A DNA stretch of 25,477 nt from NCBI GenBank assembly GCA_014729315.1, contig WJKD01000245.1:1-25477 (forward strand), written 5' to 3'. Positions 7,878 through 15,833 of the stretch are shown one piece after another. The notes under the pieces were generated by a model. It was not told the DNA's origin. It searched no databases and worked only from the letters and a program-made list of their open reading frames with translations. How positions within the stretch are numbered: the stretch's first letter is position 1; each line of letters begins with the position of its first letter. The position numbers and the translations under genes are program-made. Source of the DNA: Promethearchaeota archaeon (lineage in GTDB: Archaea; Asgardarchaeota; Lokiarchaeia; Sigynarchaeales; SOKP01).

Positions 7878-9245
7878 ATGACAAACGATATTAATTTTCC
7901 AAATGATTTTGTATGGGGTGTTGCTACTTCGAGTTACCAAATAGAGGGCGCTTGGAAGGAGGATAACAAAGGAGAAAGTGTGTGGGACGCAGTTACTCAT
8001 AAAACAAAATTAGTAGCGAATAATGATAATGGAGATATTGCGTGCGATCATTATCATCGCTATAAAGAGGATGTCCAATTAATGAAAAAAATCGGATTGA
8101 AAGCCTATAGATTTTCTATATCTTGGCCACGCATTTTTCCTTCGGGGAAGGGAAGCTTTAATGAAAAGGGAATAAAATTTTACGATAATCTCATTAACGA
8201 GTTAATTTTGAATAACATTGAACCATTTGTGACAATATATCATTGGGACCACCCTTCCGCACTTCAGAATTATGGCGGTTGGGAGAACAGACAAATTATT
8301 GATGATTATTTAGTATATGCAAAATGCCTTTTTGATCATTTTGGGGATCGAGTAAAATTTTGGATTACTTTTAACGAGCCTTTTATCTTTGCTCTTTATT
8401 TCTATATGCAAGGGCTATATGGAGGTGAGGATTTTGCAAAACGAGGTCTTATTGCAACCCATAATGTAAATGTCGCTCACGCAAAAGCCGTAGAAGCATA
8501 TCGAGAGTCGAAATTTCCAAATGGAAAAATTGGAATTACACACGCTTTGAGCCCAGTTTATCCCATTTCTGATACCTCATTAAATAATATAGCAGTTCAA
8601 ATTATCGATGGATTTGTAAATAAATGGTTTTGCGATCCTATTTTTAAGGGAACATATCCGAGATTAATTTTGAAAACGATTCAAAGCGAATTCGATTATC
8701 CGACAATTTCAAAAGAAGATCTATGTCTTTTAAAGCAGAATCCAATTGACTTTTTAGGAATTAATAATTATACTTGTTTTCGAGTAGGAGCTGAAAAGCC
8801 GGAGGAACTAATGGATTTTGAGAAATTAGTTAAAGTTGACAAAATGGAAGGGAGAGAATATAGTGATATGGACCAAGAGATTTGTCCAGAATGCTTTTAC
8901 GATTTAATAAAACGGATAGATAATGATTACAATCGTCCCGCTATTTACATAACTGAAAACGGCATGACCTGTAAGGACGATAAAATAAAAGACGGAATAG
9001 TTCAAGACGACGATAGGATTTCTTATCTAAGGAGATATCTCAGAGCAGCTCATAATGCATTGAATGAGGGTGTGAATTTAAAAGGGTATTTTGTGTGGTC
9101 GTTAATGGATAATTTTGAATGGCTTCATGGATACTCAAAAAAATTTGGCTTGATTAAAATAGATTATAAAACGCAAGAAAGGATATGGAAAAAAAGTGCG
9201 ACATGGTATAGTAATCTAATAAAGAATAATGGTTTTGAGATTTAA
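7878..9245 (+). CDS. Family 1 glycoside hydrolase (beta-glucosidase/beta-glycosidase)
   Basis: A 455-residue protein matching GH1 from end to end and of usual length. It opens with FPNDFVWGVATSSYQIEGAW. WITFNEP carries the acid/base Glu167, YITENG the nucleophile Glu360. The loop DNFEWLHGYSKKFGLI near 411-426 has the Glu-Trp that contacts the sugar 4- and 6-hydroxyls in non-phosphorylated beta-glycosidases; the Ser-Lys-Tyr set of 6-phospho-beta-glucosidases is absent. This fits uptake by a symporter rather than a PTS. There is no signal peptide; it acts in the cytoplasm. A D-lyxose isomerase follows 82 bases downstream, and GPH symporters flank the pair. Exact aglycone and sugar (glucose, galactose, mannose, fucose) cannot be decided. 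Confidence 0.93.
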   Translation: MTNDINFPNDFVWGVATSSYQIEGAWKEDNKGESVWDAVTHKTKLVANNDNGDIACDHYHRYKEDVQLMKKIGLKAYRFSISWPRIFPSGKGSFNEKGIKFYDNLINELILNNIEPFVTIYHWDHPSALQNYGGWENRQIIDDYLVYAKCLFDHFGDRVKFWITFNEPFIFALYFYMQGLYGGEDFAKRGLIATHNVNVAHAKAVEAYRESKFPNGKIGITHALSPVYPISDTSLNNIAVQIIDGFVNKWFCDPIFKGTYPRLILKTIQSEFDYPTISKEDLCLLKQNPIDFLGINNYTCFRVGAEKPEELMDFEKLVKVDKMEGREYSDMDQEICPECFYDLIKRIDNDYNRPAIYITENGMTCKDDKIKDGIVQDDDRISYLRRYLRAAHNALNEGVNLKGYFVWSLMDNFEWLHGYSKKFGLIKIDYKTQERIWKKSATWYSNLIKNNGFEI

Positions 9246-9327
9246 TAATAATCAGATTGACTTTAATAAATAAAATTACTTAACAAAAATATTTTATATC
9301 ATACATTAAAAAGGAGTCTTTAGTTCA

Positions 9328-10023
9328 ATGAAAAGGTCGGAAATAAATCAGGTAATGAGAGAGGCAGTAAAGTTTTGTAGGAAACAGAAATTTTTTCTGC
9401 CTAAATTTGCATATTGGAAAATTGAAGAATGGCAAGATAAAGGACAGGAAATTAGAGAAATAGTGGAGAATCAATTAGGTTGGGATATTAGTGATTTTGG
9501 CAGCGGAAACTTCCATAATAAAGGGTTACTAATGTTTACGATACGAAATGGTAATTTTGAAGATACTTCTAAATATAGCAAAACCTACTGCGAAAAAATG
9601 TTAATTGTCGAAGAAGAACAGGTCACACCAATGCATCATCATTATTCAAAGAAAGAAGATATCATTAATAGAGGAGGGGGTACGTTACAAATTGAAATTT
9701 ATAAAACAAATGGAGAAGACGAATTATTACAGGAGGCCGTTGACATATCACTTGATGGAGTCAGAAAAACATTCGAGGCGGGTAGTATTATAGAATTAGA
9801 GCCCGGTGATTCGATTTATCTACCTCCGAATATTTATCATAAATTTTGGGGTAAAAAAGGGAGTGGGAAAATTCTGGTAGGAGAAGTATCGACGGTCAAC
9901 GACGATTATATTGATAATAAATTTTACGAGGAAGTAAAGAGATTCAGTAATATTGAAGAAGATGAGCAACCGCTATATTTATTATACGACGACTATGATA
10001 ATTACTTAAAATTTTTAGACTAA
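9328..10023 (+). CDS. D-lyxose isomerase (cupin type)
   Basis: A 231-residue cupin that matches the D-lyxose ketol-isomerase family (EC 5.3.1.15), which converts D-lyxose to D-xylulose and often D-mannose to D-fructose. The N-terminal helical part (SEINQVMREAVKF, then LPKFAYW) and the core motif VTPMHHHYSKKEDIINRGGG are diagnostic. Probable metal ligands are His103, His105, Glu110 and His171 (in LPPNIYHKFWG). Length is normal for the family. The ATG at 9328 is preceded by an AAAAGGAG ribosome site with an 11-base spacer, so this start is well supported. Between GH1 and the second GPH symporter, it likely channels a released aldose into the ketose pool; a mannose-to-fructose role is as likely as lyxose use. 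Confidence 0.88.
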   Translation: MKRSEINQVMREAVKFCRKQKFFLPKFAYWKIEEWQDKGQEIREIVENQLGWDISDFGSGNFHNKGLLMFTIRNGNFEDTSKYSKTYCEKMLIVEEEQVTPMHHHYSKKEDIINRGGGTLQIEIYKTNGEDELLQEAVDISLDGVRKTFEAGSIIELEPGDSIYLPPNIYHKFWGKKGSGKILVGEVSTVNDDYIDNKFYEEVKRFSNIEEDEQPLYLLYDDYDNYLKFLD

Positions 10024-10137
10024 ATATTTTTCTTTGAACCATAATCTAATCCAAAATGTATTTAAACTCCTAAAACATAACTTTTGAATAGTCTTAGTTT
10101 TTAATCAAATTCTAATAAAAGGAAAAAATGATCAAAT

Positions 10138-11553
10138 ATGAGTGTCGTTGAAGATTTTGAAGAGGAAATTCCACTAAGCTCAAGACTCGGTTTTGGCTTA
10201 TCACAATTATCAAGCGGAATACTAGGCTCAATCTCTCTGGTCGCCATCACTTATTATTACAACATCATTCTTGGTTTATCAGCAGTCTGGGTTTCATTAG
10301 GATGGGTAATTTTTTTGGTATGGAACACCTTAAACGATCCGATAATTGGATATCTCGAAGACAGAATTCATAGTGAAAAATATGGAAGAAGAATACCCGT
10401 GATCCGTTTTGGAGCCCCCTTTTTTGCTCTTGCATTTATCTTATGTTGGATACCCTTGGTAGATATAAACAATCAGTTTTCTTTGTTTTTGTATTTCGTT
10501 GGGGTTCTCTTTGCCATAGATACGATGATCACGATTGTAATTATGATTGTGTGGATTTTACCTGCTGAAATGGCAATCACCGCAGAGGGGCGCGGCAAGT
10601 TAATGACTTATGGAGGAGTAGCACAGACCATAGCAAGCCTTATGTCTTTAGCTTTACCAATTTTACTTTTTACGGGAGATCAAGAAAGAGGGATAAATCT
10701 TACGATAATCACTTTTATGACAATAATTGGAGTGGTTTGTGGAATTTTGTTGTTTATCAGCTCTTTTTATATTACAGAAAATAAGTTTGCTGTAATGGAC
10801 GAGCCAATGGGATTCGTAGAAGGCGTTAAGACCACATTCAAAAACAAGGCATTTGTTCTTTACTTGATTCCTTATTTTTGCTTCTTTTTTGCTCAACAAA
10901 TACTTAGTACTGCTGTTTTTTACTACATTGATTTTGTGCTTCAAGTTGGTGAATTCTTAGCACTTCTTCCCATTTTAATGTTTTTCGTAATGAACATCAT
11001 CTTTCTTCCAGTATGGAACAAAATTGTTGTGAAAATTGGACTGAAAAAAGCGTTTATGAGCTCGTTGATTCTCATGGGTATTGGATTTACCTCCTTTTTT
11101 GTATTTGGATGGGTCTACATCACAGCTTTTTTTGCTTTAATGGTAGTAGGAGCAGCGTTTTCAGGTTATTATTTAATGGGTCAAATGGTATTTGCTGATG
11201 TAGTAGATTACGATGAAATTTTAACAGGTAAAAGAAGAGAAACAACCTATGCGGGAATTGAAGCGCTAATTCAGAAGCCAGCAATATCAATAGCTCCAGC
11301 TGTTTTCATCTGGGTTATTTTAGCATTTGGATTCAACGAGGCTGCGACAGTTCAATCTCCAAATGCGCAGATTGGAATCATGCTCGCATTTACAATTATT
11401 CCTGGATTAATTCTATTTATCGGAGGAATAAGCGTGAAATTTTATCCTCTTGGTGGTCCTAAGTGGATAAAACAAAAAGAAGAGTTGCATAAGAAACACG
11501 AGGAAAAGGAAGCAAAATACTTGCAGATGCTTAAGGCAAAAGATAAATTGTAA
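10138..11553 (+). CDS. GPH-family sugar:cation symporter (copy 2)
   Basis: A 471-residue paralogue of the symporter at 6291, same length, with the same N-terminal acidic motif, the same NTLNDPIIGYLEDRI...YGRRIPVIRFGAP loop and the same C-terminal DVVDYDEILTGKRRETTYAG signature, plus a similar Lys/Glu-rich tail. About 12 TM segments. Membrane-pore residues differ between the copies (for instance GFGLSQLSSGILGSISL here versus GGIGFGTPFLNYIVAAA in copy 1), suggesting different substrates. A TATA-like TATTTAAA near 10059 would give it a separate transcript from the isomerase, 114 bases upstream. The reading frame is intact. It is followed 87 bases later by the aminotransferase gene. Confidence 0.9.
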   Translation: MSVVEDFEEEIPLSSRLGFGLSQLSSGILGSISLVAITYYYNIILGLSAVWVSLGWVIFLVWNTLNDPIIGYLEDRIHSEKYGRRIPVIRFGAPFFALAFILCWIPLVDINNQFSLFLYFVGVLFAIDTMITIVIMIVWILPAEMAITAEGRGKLMTYGGVAQTIASLMSLALPILLFTGDQERGINLTIITFMTIIGVVCGILLFISSFYITENKFAVMDEPMGFVEGVKTTFKNKAFVLYLIPYFCFFFAQQILSTAVFYYIDFVLQVGEFLALLPILMFFVMNIIFLPVWNKIVVKIGLKKAFMSSLILMGIGFTSFFVFGWVYITAFFALMVVGAAFSGYYLMGQMVFADVVDYDEILTGKRRETTYAGIEALIQKPAISIAPAVFIWVILAFGFNEAATVQSPNAQIGIMLAFTIIPGLILFIGGISVKFYPLGGPKWIKQKEELHKKHEEKEAKYLQMLKAKDKL

Positions 11554-11565
11554 TTAAAATAGATA

Positions 11566-11593
11566 TTTTTCTAATTTTTTTCTAATTTTTTTT
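11566..11593 (+). terminator. T-rich terminator after GPH copy 2
   Basis: Three consecutive T-runs separated by CTAA lie just past the TAA at 11553. This is typical of archaeal intrinsic termination. Some read-through into the aminotransferase gene is possible. Confidence 0.45.
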
Positions 11594-11640
11594 GTAAATC
11601 TTCTTAATAAAGGAAAACTCAATCTGAAAGTGATTTATTA

Positions 11641-12855
11641 ATGCCGTCCAAAAAGAAGAAAAAGATAAAATTTCCCGAATGGCCAGTATTTGATGAAGCA
11701 GAAATAATATCCATGAATAAATCGATTAATTCTAAGAAATGGTGGTGCGGTTCACCTGGCACACCCGAAGGAGAGAATGTTTGGGAATTCCAGAAAGAAT
11801 TCGCAGAATTTCAAGAAAGTAAACATTGTGTCGCAGTGTTTAATGGTACAGTAGCGCTTGAAACCGCGCTTTTAGCATTAGGTATTGGGCTGGGCGACGA
11901 AGTGATTGTATCTGATTTTACTTTTGTGGCTTCTGCTTCTGCTGTCGTCGCTACTAATGCAGTTCCTATCTTTTGCGACATCAATCCAACCACCTTGGTT
12001 ATGGAAGTTAGTAAGGTCGAGGATCTAATAACAGAGCGAACAAAAGCTATTATTCCCGTTCATTTAGGGGGTAACCCGGTAAAGATGGACAAGTTGATGA
12101 AATTAGCAGAAAAATATAATTTAAAAGTATTGGAGGATTGTGCTCACGCTCACGGCACAAGATATAAGGGAAAAATGGCCGGTAATTGGGGACATGCTGG
12201 AACTTTTAGTTTTCAAGCCTCGAAGGTGCTAACTTCGGGAGAGGGTGGAGCGATAATAACAAACAACGACGAACTGGTAGATTCTATATATTCTATATCA
12301 GATTGTGGCAGGAGAAAGGGTCAGATATCTTATCAGCATTTTATATACGGTTCGAATTTCCGGATGAGTGAATTTCAAGTAGCATTATTACTGGAACAGA
12401 TGAAAAAATTCCCTTCTCAGCATCATCTCCGAAATAAAAACGCAAGATATCTTAGAGAAAAGTTAAATACCATAGAAGGACTAAGAGTTATGGAACCGAC
12501 TCTTGGAACGGAATCGTTAGGATGGTACATATTTCCAGTAATATACGAACCAGAGGAATTTAGAGACTTAACGCCTCCCAGATTCTACACCAAATTAATT
12601 AGGAAAAAAATCCCTTTTCAACCGTGCTATATACCTTTACATAGCTTGGAATGCTTTAAAAACATCGATCTGAGGAAAGGAATCGATTATAGCAACGCCA
12701 ATTGGGGAGGACAGAAAAGTAACGACAAGAATTTTCCAGTCGTTTCTGATATTTACAAGAGGACGATACAATTTCCACATTACATATTATTATCGTCAAA
12801 GAATAAGTTAGATTACATTGTAGAATCGATTAGATCAATAAAAAATAAGAATTAA
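11641..12855 (+). CDS. DegT/DnrJ/EryC1/StrS-family sugar aminotransferase
   Basis: A 404-residue PLP enzyme of aminotransferase fold type I. VFNGTVALETALLALGIG near 67-84 binds the cofactor phosphate; EDCAHAHG supplies the ring-nitrogen Asp166; FSFQASKVLTSGEGG carries the Schiff-base Lys195, so it is an active transaminase and not one of the His-substituted dehydratases. The family transfers an amino group from Glu or Gln to a keto-sugar or keto-cyclitol. The AHAHG variant and the late FPHYILLS stretch resemble the subgroup acting on inosose-like or free keto-sugars rather than nucleotide sugars (inference from memory). The N-terminus begins with a Lys-rich run. In this catabolic setting it may aminate a ketose made by the dehydrogenases in the island. 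It is convergent with the iron-sulfur gene. Confidence 0.85.
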   Translation: MPSKKKKKIKFPEWPVFDEAEIISMNKSINSKKWWCGSPGTPEGENVWEFQKEFAEFQESKHCVAVFNGTVALETALLALGIGLGDEVIVSDFTFVASASAVVATNAVPIFCDINPTTLVMEVSKVEDLITERTKAIIPVHLGGNPVKMDKLMKLAEKYNLKVLEDCAHAHGTRYKGKMAGNWGHAGTFSFQASKVLTSGEGGAIITNNDELVDSIYSISDCGRRKGQISYQHFIYGSNFRMSEFQVALLLEQMKKFPSQHHLRNKNARYLREKLNTIEGLRVMEPTLGTESLGWYIFPVIYEPEEFRDLTPPRFYTKLIRKKIPFQPCYIPLHSLECFKNIDLRKGIDYSNANWGGQKSNDKNFPVVSDIYKRTIQFPHYILLSSKNKLDYIVESIRSIKNKN

Positions 12856-12921
12856 AAACAGCGCTTATAATAGAGAAGAGCCTTTTCGTGGATAAAAATA
12901 AAGTAAGAAAGAATTATTAAT

Positions 12922-14103
12922 TTAATTTAGGCAATACCCGTAGGTGGTTTTTTCTTGTTGGTAAGGACTTAAATGTTCTTTCCATTCGCTTTTGTTTTCT
13001 TTGACCCAATACTTATATTTTTCTAAATTTGTTGGGGTGATTAGTTCGGGAAACAGAGCTTTAACGCGTAAAATCATATTCTGAATTGAAGCTTCAGGAA
13101 ACTCTTGCTTCCCTAGAAGTGCTTGAACGAATTTGTCGTAAGTATCTGAATTCATACACGGGATAAAGAGTCTTGATATTCTTTTAATTAGCGAGTCAAA
13201 ATTCTTTCTTCTTATCACTTCTTGAAAAGCATCTGTCTTTTTTAATAAGATACTCAATGATGTTAGAGTTTGATTTATCTTCGAAAGTTTACGAAAGTCA
13301 ATAAACATTTTCGTCTTACAAAACTCGGTACAGCGAGCACACAAATAACATTCTCCTTTTTTACTTAATTGTGAAGCACATCCAGTAGGACAAACTTTTT
13401 CGCATAACTCACAGCTTAAGCACGCATCGTTATGCTTAATTTTAAACAAACTAATTCTTGCCACTAAGCTTGTTAACGCACCGAATGGACAGATGTATCT
13501 GCAAAAAGGTCTGTATTCAAATATACTCGCGATTCCAATAGCGCACAATATGAAAAATGGTACAAGTAAAATCAAGTTGAATGGAAACCAGATCATCTGA
13601 AACCCGTTCATCGGATTTACATAAAATAAAATCTCAAATCCAAATACGAAAATTATTATGCAAAACAAGACAAAAACACCCATGCGTATATACTCAGATT
13701 TCGATTTCTTAGGGTTTTCGTTTAAGAGGTCAATTTTGAATTCCTTCATCGAAATTAACTCTTGCATAGCACCAAGAGGGCATATATACCCGCAAAATAA
13801 GCGTCCAAACAGAACGCTAAGCCCTAAGAAAAGAAAGGTCAGCCCTTCTAACGCAATTACGTTCGGAAATCCCGCAAAAAGCAGACCATCGACGATAAAA
13901 GAAATAGATAGAATAACCATTTTTTTTGAGCGAGTCATCTTGTTTTGTTTAGTTAGTAAAAACGCGACCAATCCTGTAAGAAAGGCGAGAAGTAAGGCAC
14001 CCCCGGCTAAAACAAGATTATTAAAGTGGGGAAAATATCTCGAGTAATCTAATTGATCAATCATATTACTGCCACTGTTTCCTCCCATTTTATATAATAC
14101 CAT
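12922..14103 (-). CDS. NapH-like membrane protein with two [4Fe-4S] ferredoxin clusters
   Basis: About 393 residues. The N-terminal half has roughly five hydrophobic helices and the paired motifs GRLFCGYICPLGA near 102 and PFCRYICPFGAL near 200, the CxxxCP signatures of NapH/NosR/CcoG-type electron-transfer membrane proteins. Two cysteine sets follow, CLSCELCEKVCPTG near 230 and CYLCARCTEFCKT near 254, each C-x2-C-x2-C-x3-C and able to hold a [4Fe-4S] cluster. The last 130 residues are a soluble tail I do not recognise. It should carry electrons between a quinol or membrane pool and a cytoplasmic partner, not present here. I chose the ATG at 14103 over the TTG at 14109; another ATG lies at 14088. 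It follows the methyltransferase by about 15 bases, so they form an operon. Confidence 0.82.
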   Translation of the reverse strand: MVLYKMGGNSGSNMIDQLDYSRYFPHFNNLVLAGGALLLAFLTGLVAFLLTKQNKMTRSKKMVILSISFIVDGLLFAGFPNVIALEGLTFLFLGLSVLFGRLFCGYICPLGAMQELISMKEFKIDLLNENPKKSKSEYIRMGVFVLFCIIIFVFGFEILFYVNPMNGFQMIWFPFNLILLVPFFILCAIGIASIFEYRPFCRYICPFGALTSLVARISLFKIKHNDACLSCELCEKVCPTGCASQLSKKGECYLCARCTEFCKTKMFIDFRKLSKINQTLTSLSILLKKTDAFQEVIRRKNFDSLIKRISRLFIPCMNSDTYDKFVQALLGKQEFPEASIQNMILRVKALFPELITPTNLEKYKYWVKENKSEWKEHLSPYQQEKTTYGYCLN

Positions 14104-14118
14104 ATTCAACTTTCAGCT

Positions 14119-14679
14119 CTAATAATCTATCTTTTGAAAATAATAAACTGAATCCACGCTTTTTAGGAATTTGAATAATTTATCTTCGGTTATCTTCGGA
14201 ATTATCTCTTCGCCGTTTGAATGATGGTCATCGACAAATAAATACGATTTTGGCTTTAGAATTCTATGGAATTCTTCTAAGTTCTGTTCATAATTATTGA
14301 GGCTATGTAAAACATCTATTAGGAGAATTTTATCAACACTTTTATCTTCCAAATTAAGCTTACATTCAGTCTGAATTGTTTCAATGTTTTCTAATCCCTT
14401 CCTCTTAGCTCTCCTTTGTATCTTTTTCATTGCCAAAGGATGTCTATCGGCAGCGTATACCTTTCCTTCATGGCCGACGACTTCAGCTGCGGGAAAAGTA
14501 AAACTTCCTGGACCACAGCCATAATCCACGATTACATCTCCCGATTTGAGGTTAGTTTTTTCTATTTTATTCATTGGGTTTTTGAAGAAATCTCTCGTTC
14601 TTAAACAGAAAGACATTAATTTGAAATCAATATTGGATTGCTGCTTTCCTTTATTTTTCTCGATATGTTTTTTCATCAT
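14119..14679 (-). CDS. Class I SAM-dependent methyltransferase
   Basis: About 187 residues with a Rossmann-type methyltransferase core. Motif I is VIVDYGCGPGSFTFPAAE (glycine-rich SAM loop), followed by the acidic end of strand 2 in VYAADRHP, motif IV-like DKILLIDVLHSL, and HRILKPKSYLFVDDHHS after it. The open frame extends to 14757, but the ATG at 14679 (MMKKHIEK) is preceded by GGTGA with a 9-base spacer and by a minus-strand TATA-like CTTAAATAT near 14726-14734, and the longer form would overlap the divergent regulator. The acceptor is unknown; small-molecule targets are as likely as quinones or metalloids. It is co-transcribed with the NapH-like protein, suggesting methylation linked to a redox cofactor (inference). 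Confidence 0.8.
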   Translation of the reverse strand: MMKKHIEKNKGKQQSNIDFKLMSFCLRTRDFFKNPMNKIEKTNLKSGDVIVDYGCGPGSFTFPAAEVVGHEGKVYAADRHPLAMKKIQRRAKRKGLENIETIQTECKLNLEDKSVDKILLIDVLHSLNNYEQNLEEFHRILKPKSYLFVDDHHSNGEEIIPKITEDKLFKFLKSVDSVYYFQKIDY

Positions 14680-14799
14680 TTTTATTTCATCACCATTTTG
14701 TGTTATTATGTAAAAACACAGGATCATATTTAAGTCTCTGTTTTTGTGATCACACACAATTACAAAGTATTAAATAGACTCAAAACATATTTTATTATA
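14680..14799. promoter_or_regulatory. Divergent promoter between methyltransferase and TrmB genes
   Basis: Contains a perfect 10-base palindrome, TGTGATCACA, at 14745-14754, and an inverted repeat TGTGTT-N10-AACACA at 14699-14720. A plus-strand TATA-like ATTAAATA at about 14769-14776 sits 25-30 bases before the TrmB ATG at 14800, so that message may be leaderless. The minus-strand TATA is near 14726-14734. The palindromes are candidates for autoregulation by the TrmB protein. Confidence 0.45.
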
Positions 14800-15717
14800 A
14801 TGACAATGGAGAAAAAAGAGAAAAGATATATTGAAGCACTTCAAGAATTAGAATTAGACGAAGATGAGGCTTTAATTTATTATGTATTACTCAAAAAAGG
14901 GAAATCTGGAACTATCGCTCGTAAATTAAACGAAGAATTGCTCTCTATTTCTCGAGAAAGAATTTACTCCATCTTGAGAAAGCTTATAGAGAGAGGATTT
15001 GTAATCGAAGGACCGCCGTCAGAGGATACCCGAAAACCTAAAACATTTATCGCTTCAGATCCTTCTAAAATGCTCAATAGAAAAATGACGAAAGTTGAAG
15101 AAAAATTAAACAGACTTGAGGCTGTTCAGAACGAGGTGTTAAACGATTTGTTGAGATTCTACAACAGCGGCTACATAGTGGTTTACGATGAATTGCACGA
15201 TTTAATTAAACCCGTATTGAAAGCGCTATTAGATAAAAATTGGGAAGTAACAAACCAAATAATAAAGGAGGGTGTTAATTTATTCGGTGGTGACTTGTAT
15301 TTAGAGTACCAATTAAAACCCCCGATTTTGGTCTATGAAAAAATTGATACAATTGGGCTAATATTAGAACAATACGATACAGAGATTGGAGAAGACGAGT
15401 TATTACTCAAATTCTTCAAAAAGCAGCTTAAAAAGGCAATTAGAGAAATCCACGCTGAAGATTTTAAAAATATAGAAATTAAAGAAGGAAGTATAGAATT
15501 AATGGATAAAAACATTCAATCTCTACTTATTCAAGCCAAAGAGAAGCAATCGGGGGTGTTCCACGAATTTGGCGAGACAGCTATACTGCCTTTAAACAAC
15601 AAAATAATATTTATATGGGAAGAAATTCAACATGAAGGTAAGATCAATAGAGAAAAACAAAAAAAAGCGCTAGAAATCATAGTCACGCAAATCTTTACTG
15701 CATTTGATAGAGAGTAA
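14800..15717 (+). CDS. TrmB-family transcriptional regulator, likely sugar-responsive
   Basis: About 305 residues. Residues 10-85 form the TrmB winged helix: ALQELELDEDEALIYYVLLK, then IARKLNEEL and the recognition helix SRERIYSILRKLIERGFV, then a wing ending in KTFIASDP. A short coiled coil follows near 88-120 (KVEEKLNRLEAVQNEVLNDL), the usual dimer element. The remaining 185 residues are a mixed ligand-binding region. Known TrmB proteins bind maltose, trehalose, glucose or related sugars and control archaeal sugar genes. The open frame begins at 14746, but the ATG at 14800 (or 14806) follows a correctly spaced TATA box and starts at the conserved helix. It lies directly ahead of GH4, whose promoter has an inverted repeat, so GH4 and the UroD-like gene are its likely targets. 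Confidence 0.82.
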   Translation: MTMEKKEKRYIEALQELELDEDEALIYYVLLKKGKSGTIARKLNEELLSISRERIYSILRKLIERGFVIEGPPSEDTRKPKTFIASDPSKMLNRKMTKVEEKLNRLEAVQNEVLNDLLRFYNSGYIVVYDELHDLIKPVLKALLDKNWEVTNQIIKEGVNLFGGDLYLEYQLKPPILVYEKIDTIGLILEQYDTEIGEDELLLKFFKKQLKKAIREIHAEDFKNIEIKEGSIELMDKNIQSLLIQAKEKQSGVFHEFGETAILPLNNKIIFIWEEIQHEGKINREKQKKALEIIVTQIFTAFDRE

Positions 15718-15730
15718 TATTAAGCTATCA

Positions 15731-15752
15731 TGCGATCCGATGTGCGATTCGA
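15731..15752. repeat. Tandem TGCGATYCGA direct repeat
   Basis: TGCGATCCGA (15731-15740) and TGCGATTCGA (15743-15752) are spaced 12 bases start to start, about one helical turn, just after the TrmB stop and before the GH4 promoter. It is more GC-rich than the surrounding intergenic DNA. Possible protein-binding site; function unproven. Confidence 0.35.
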
Positions 15753-15786
15753 ATTATTTTCCATTTTTCTGATTCTTTATTATAAA

Positions 15787-15833
15787 TTTAAACATTCGAA
15801 ATATATATAAAATTACGAATGTTTATATAATGT
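15787..15833 (+). promoter_or_regulatory. GH4 promoter framed by a 10-bp inverted repeat
   Basis: TAAACATTCG (15789-15798) and its exact complement CGAATGTTTA (15816-15825) flank a TATA box (TATATATAAAAT, about 15802-15813). The TATA box lies 21-32 bases before the GH4 ATG at 15834, so the transcript should be leaderless. A dimeric regulator bound to both arms would cover the TATA box and block transcription. The adjacent TrmB protein is the obvious candidate. Confidence 0.55.

Noticed and set aside
13658..14047. A 129-codon open frame on the plus strand inside the NapH-like gene
   Set aside because: It is antisense to a gene with clear iron-sulfur motifs, its translation has no recognisable domain, and it lacks a ribosome site.
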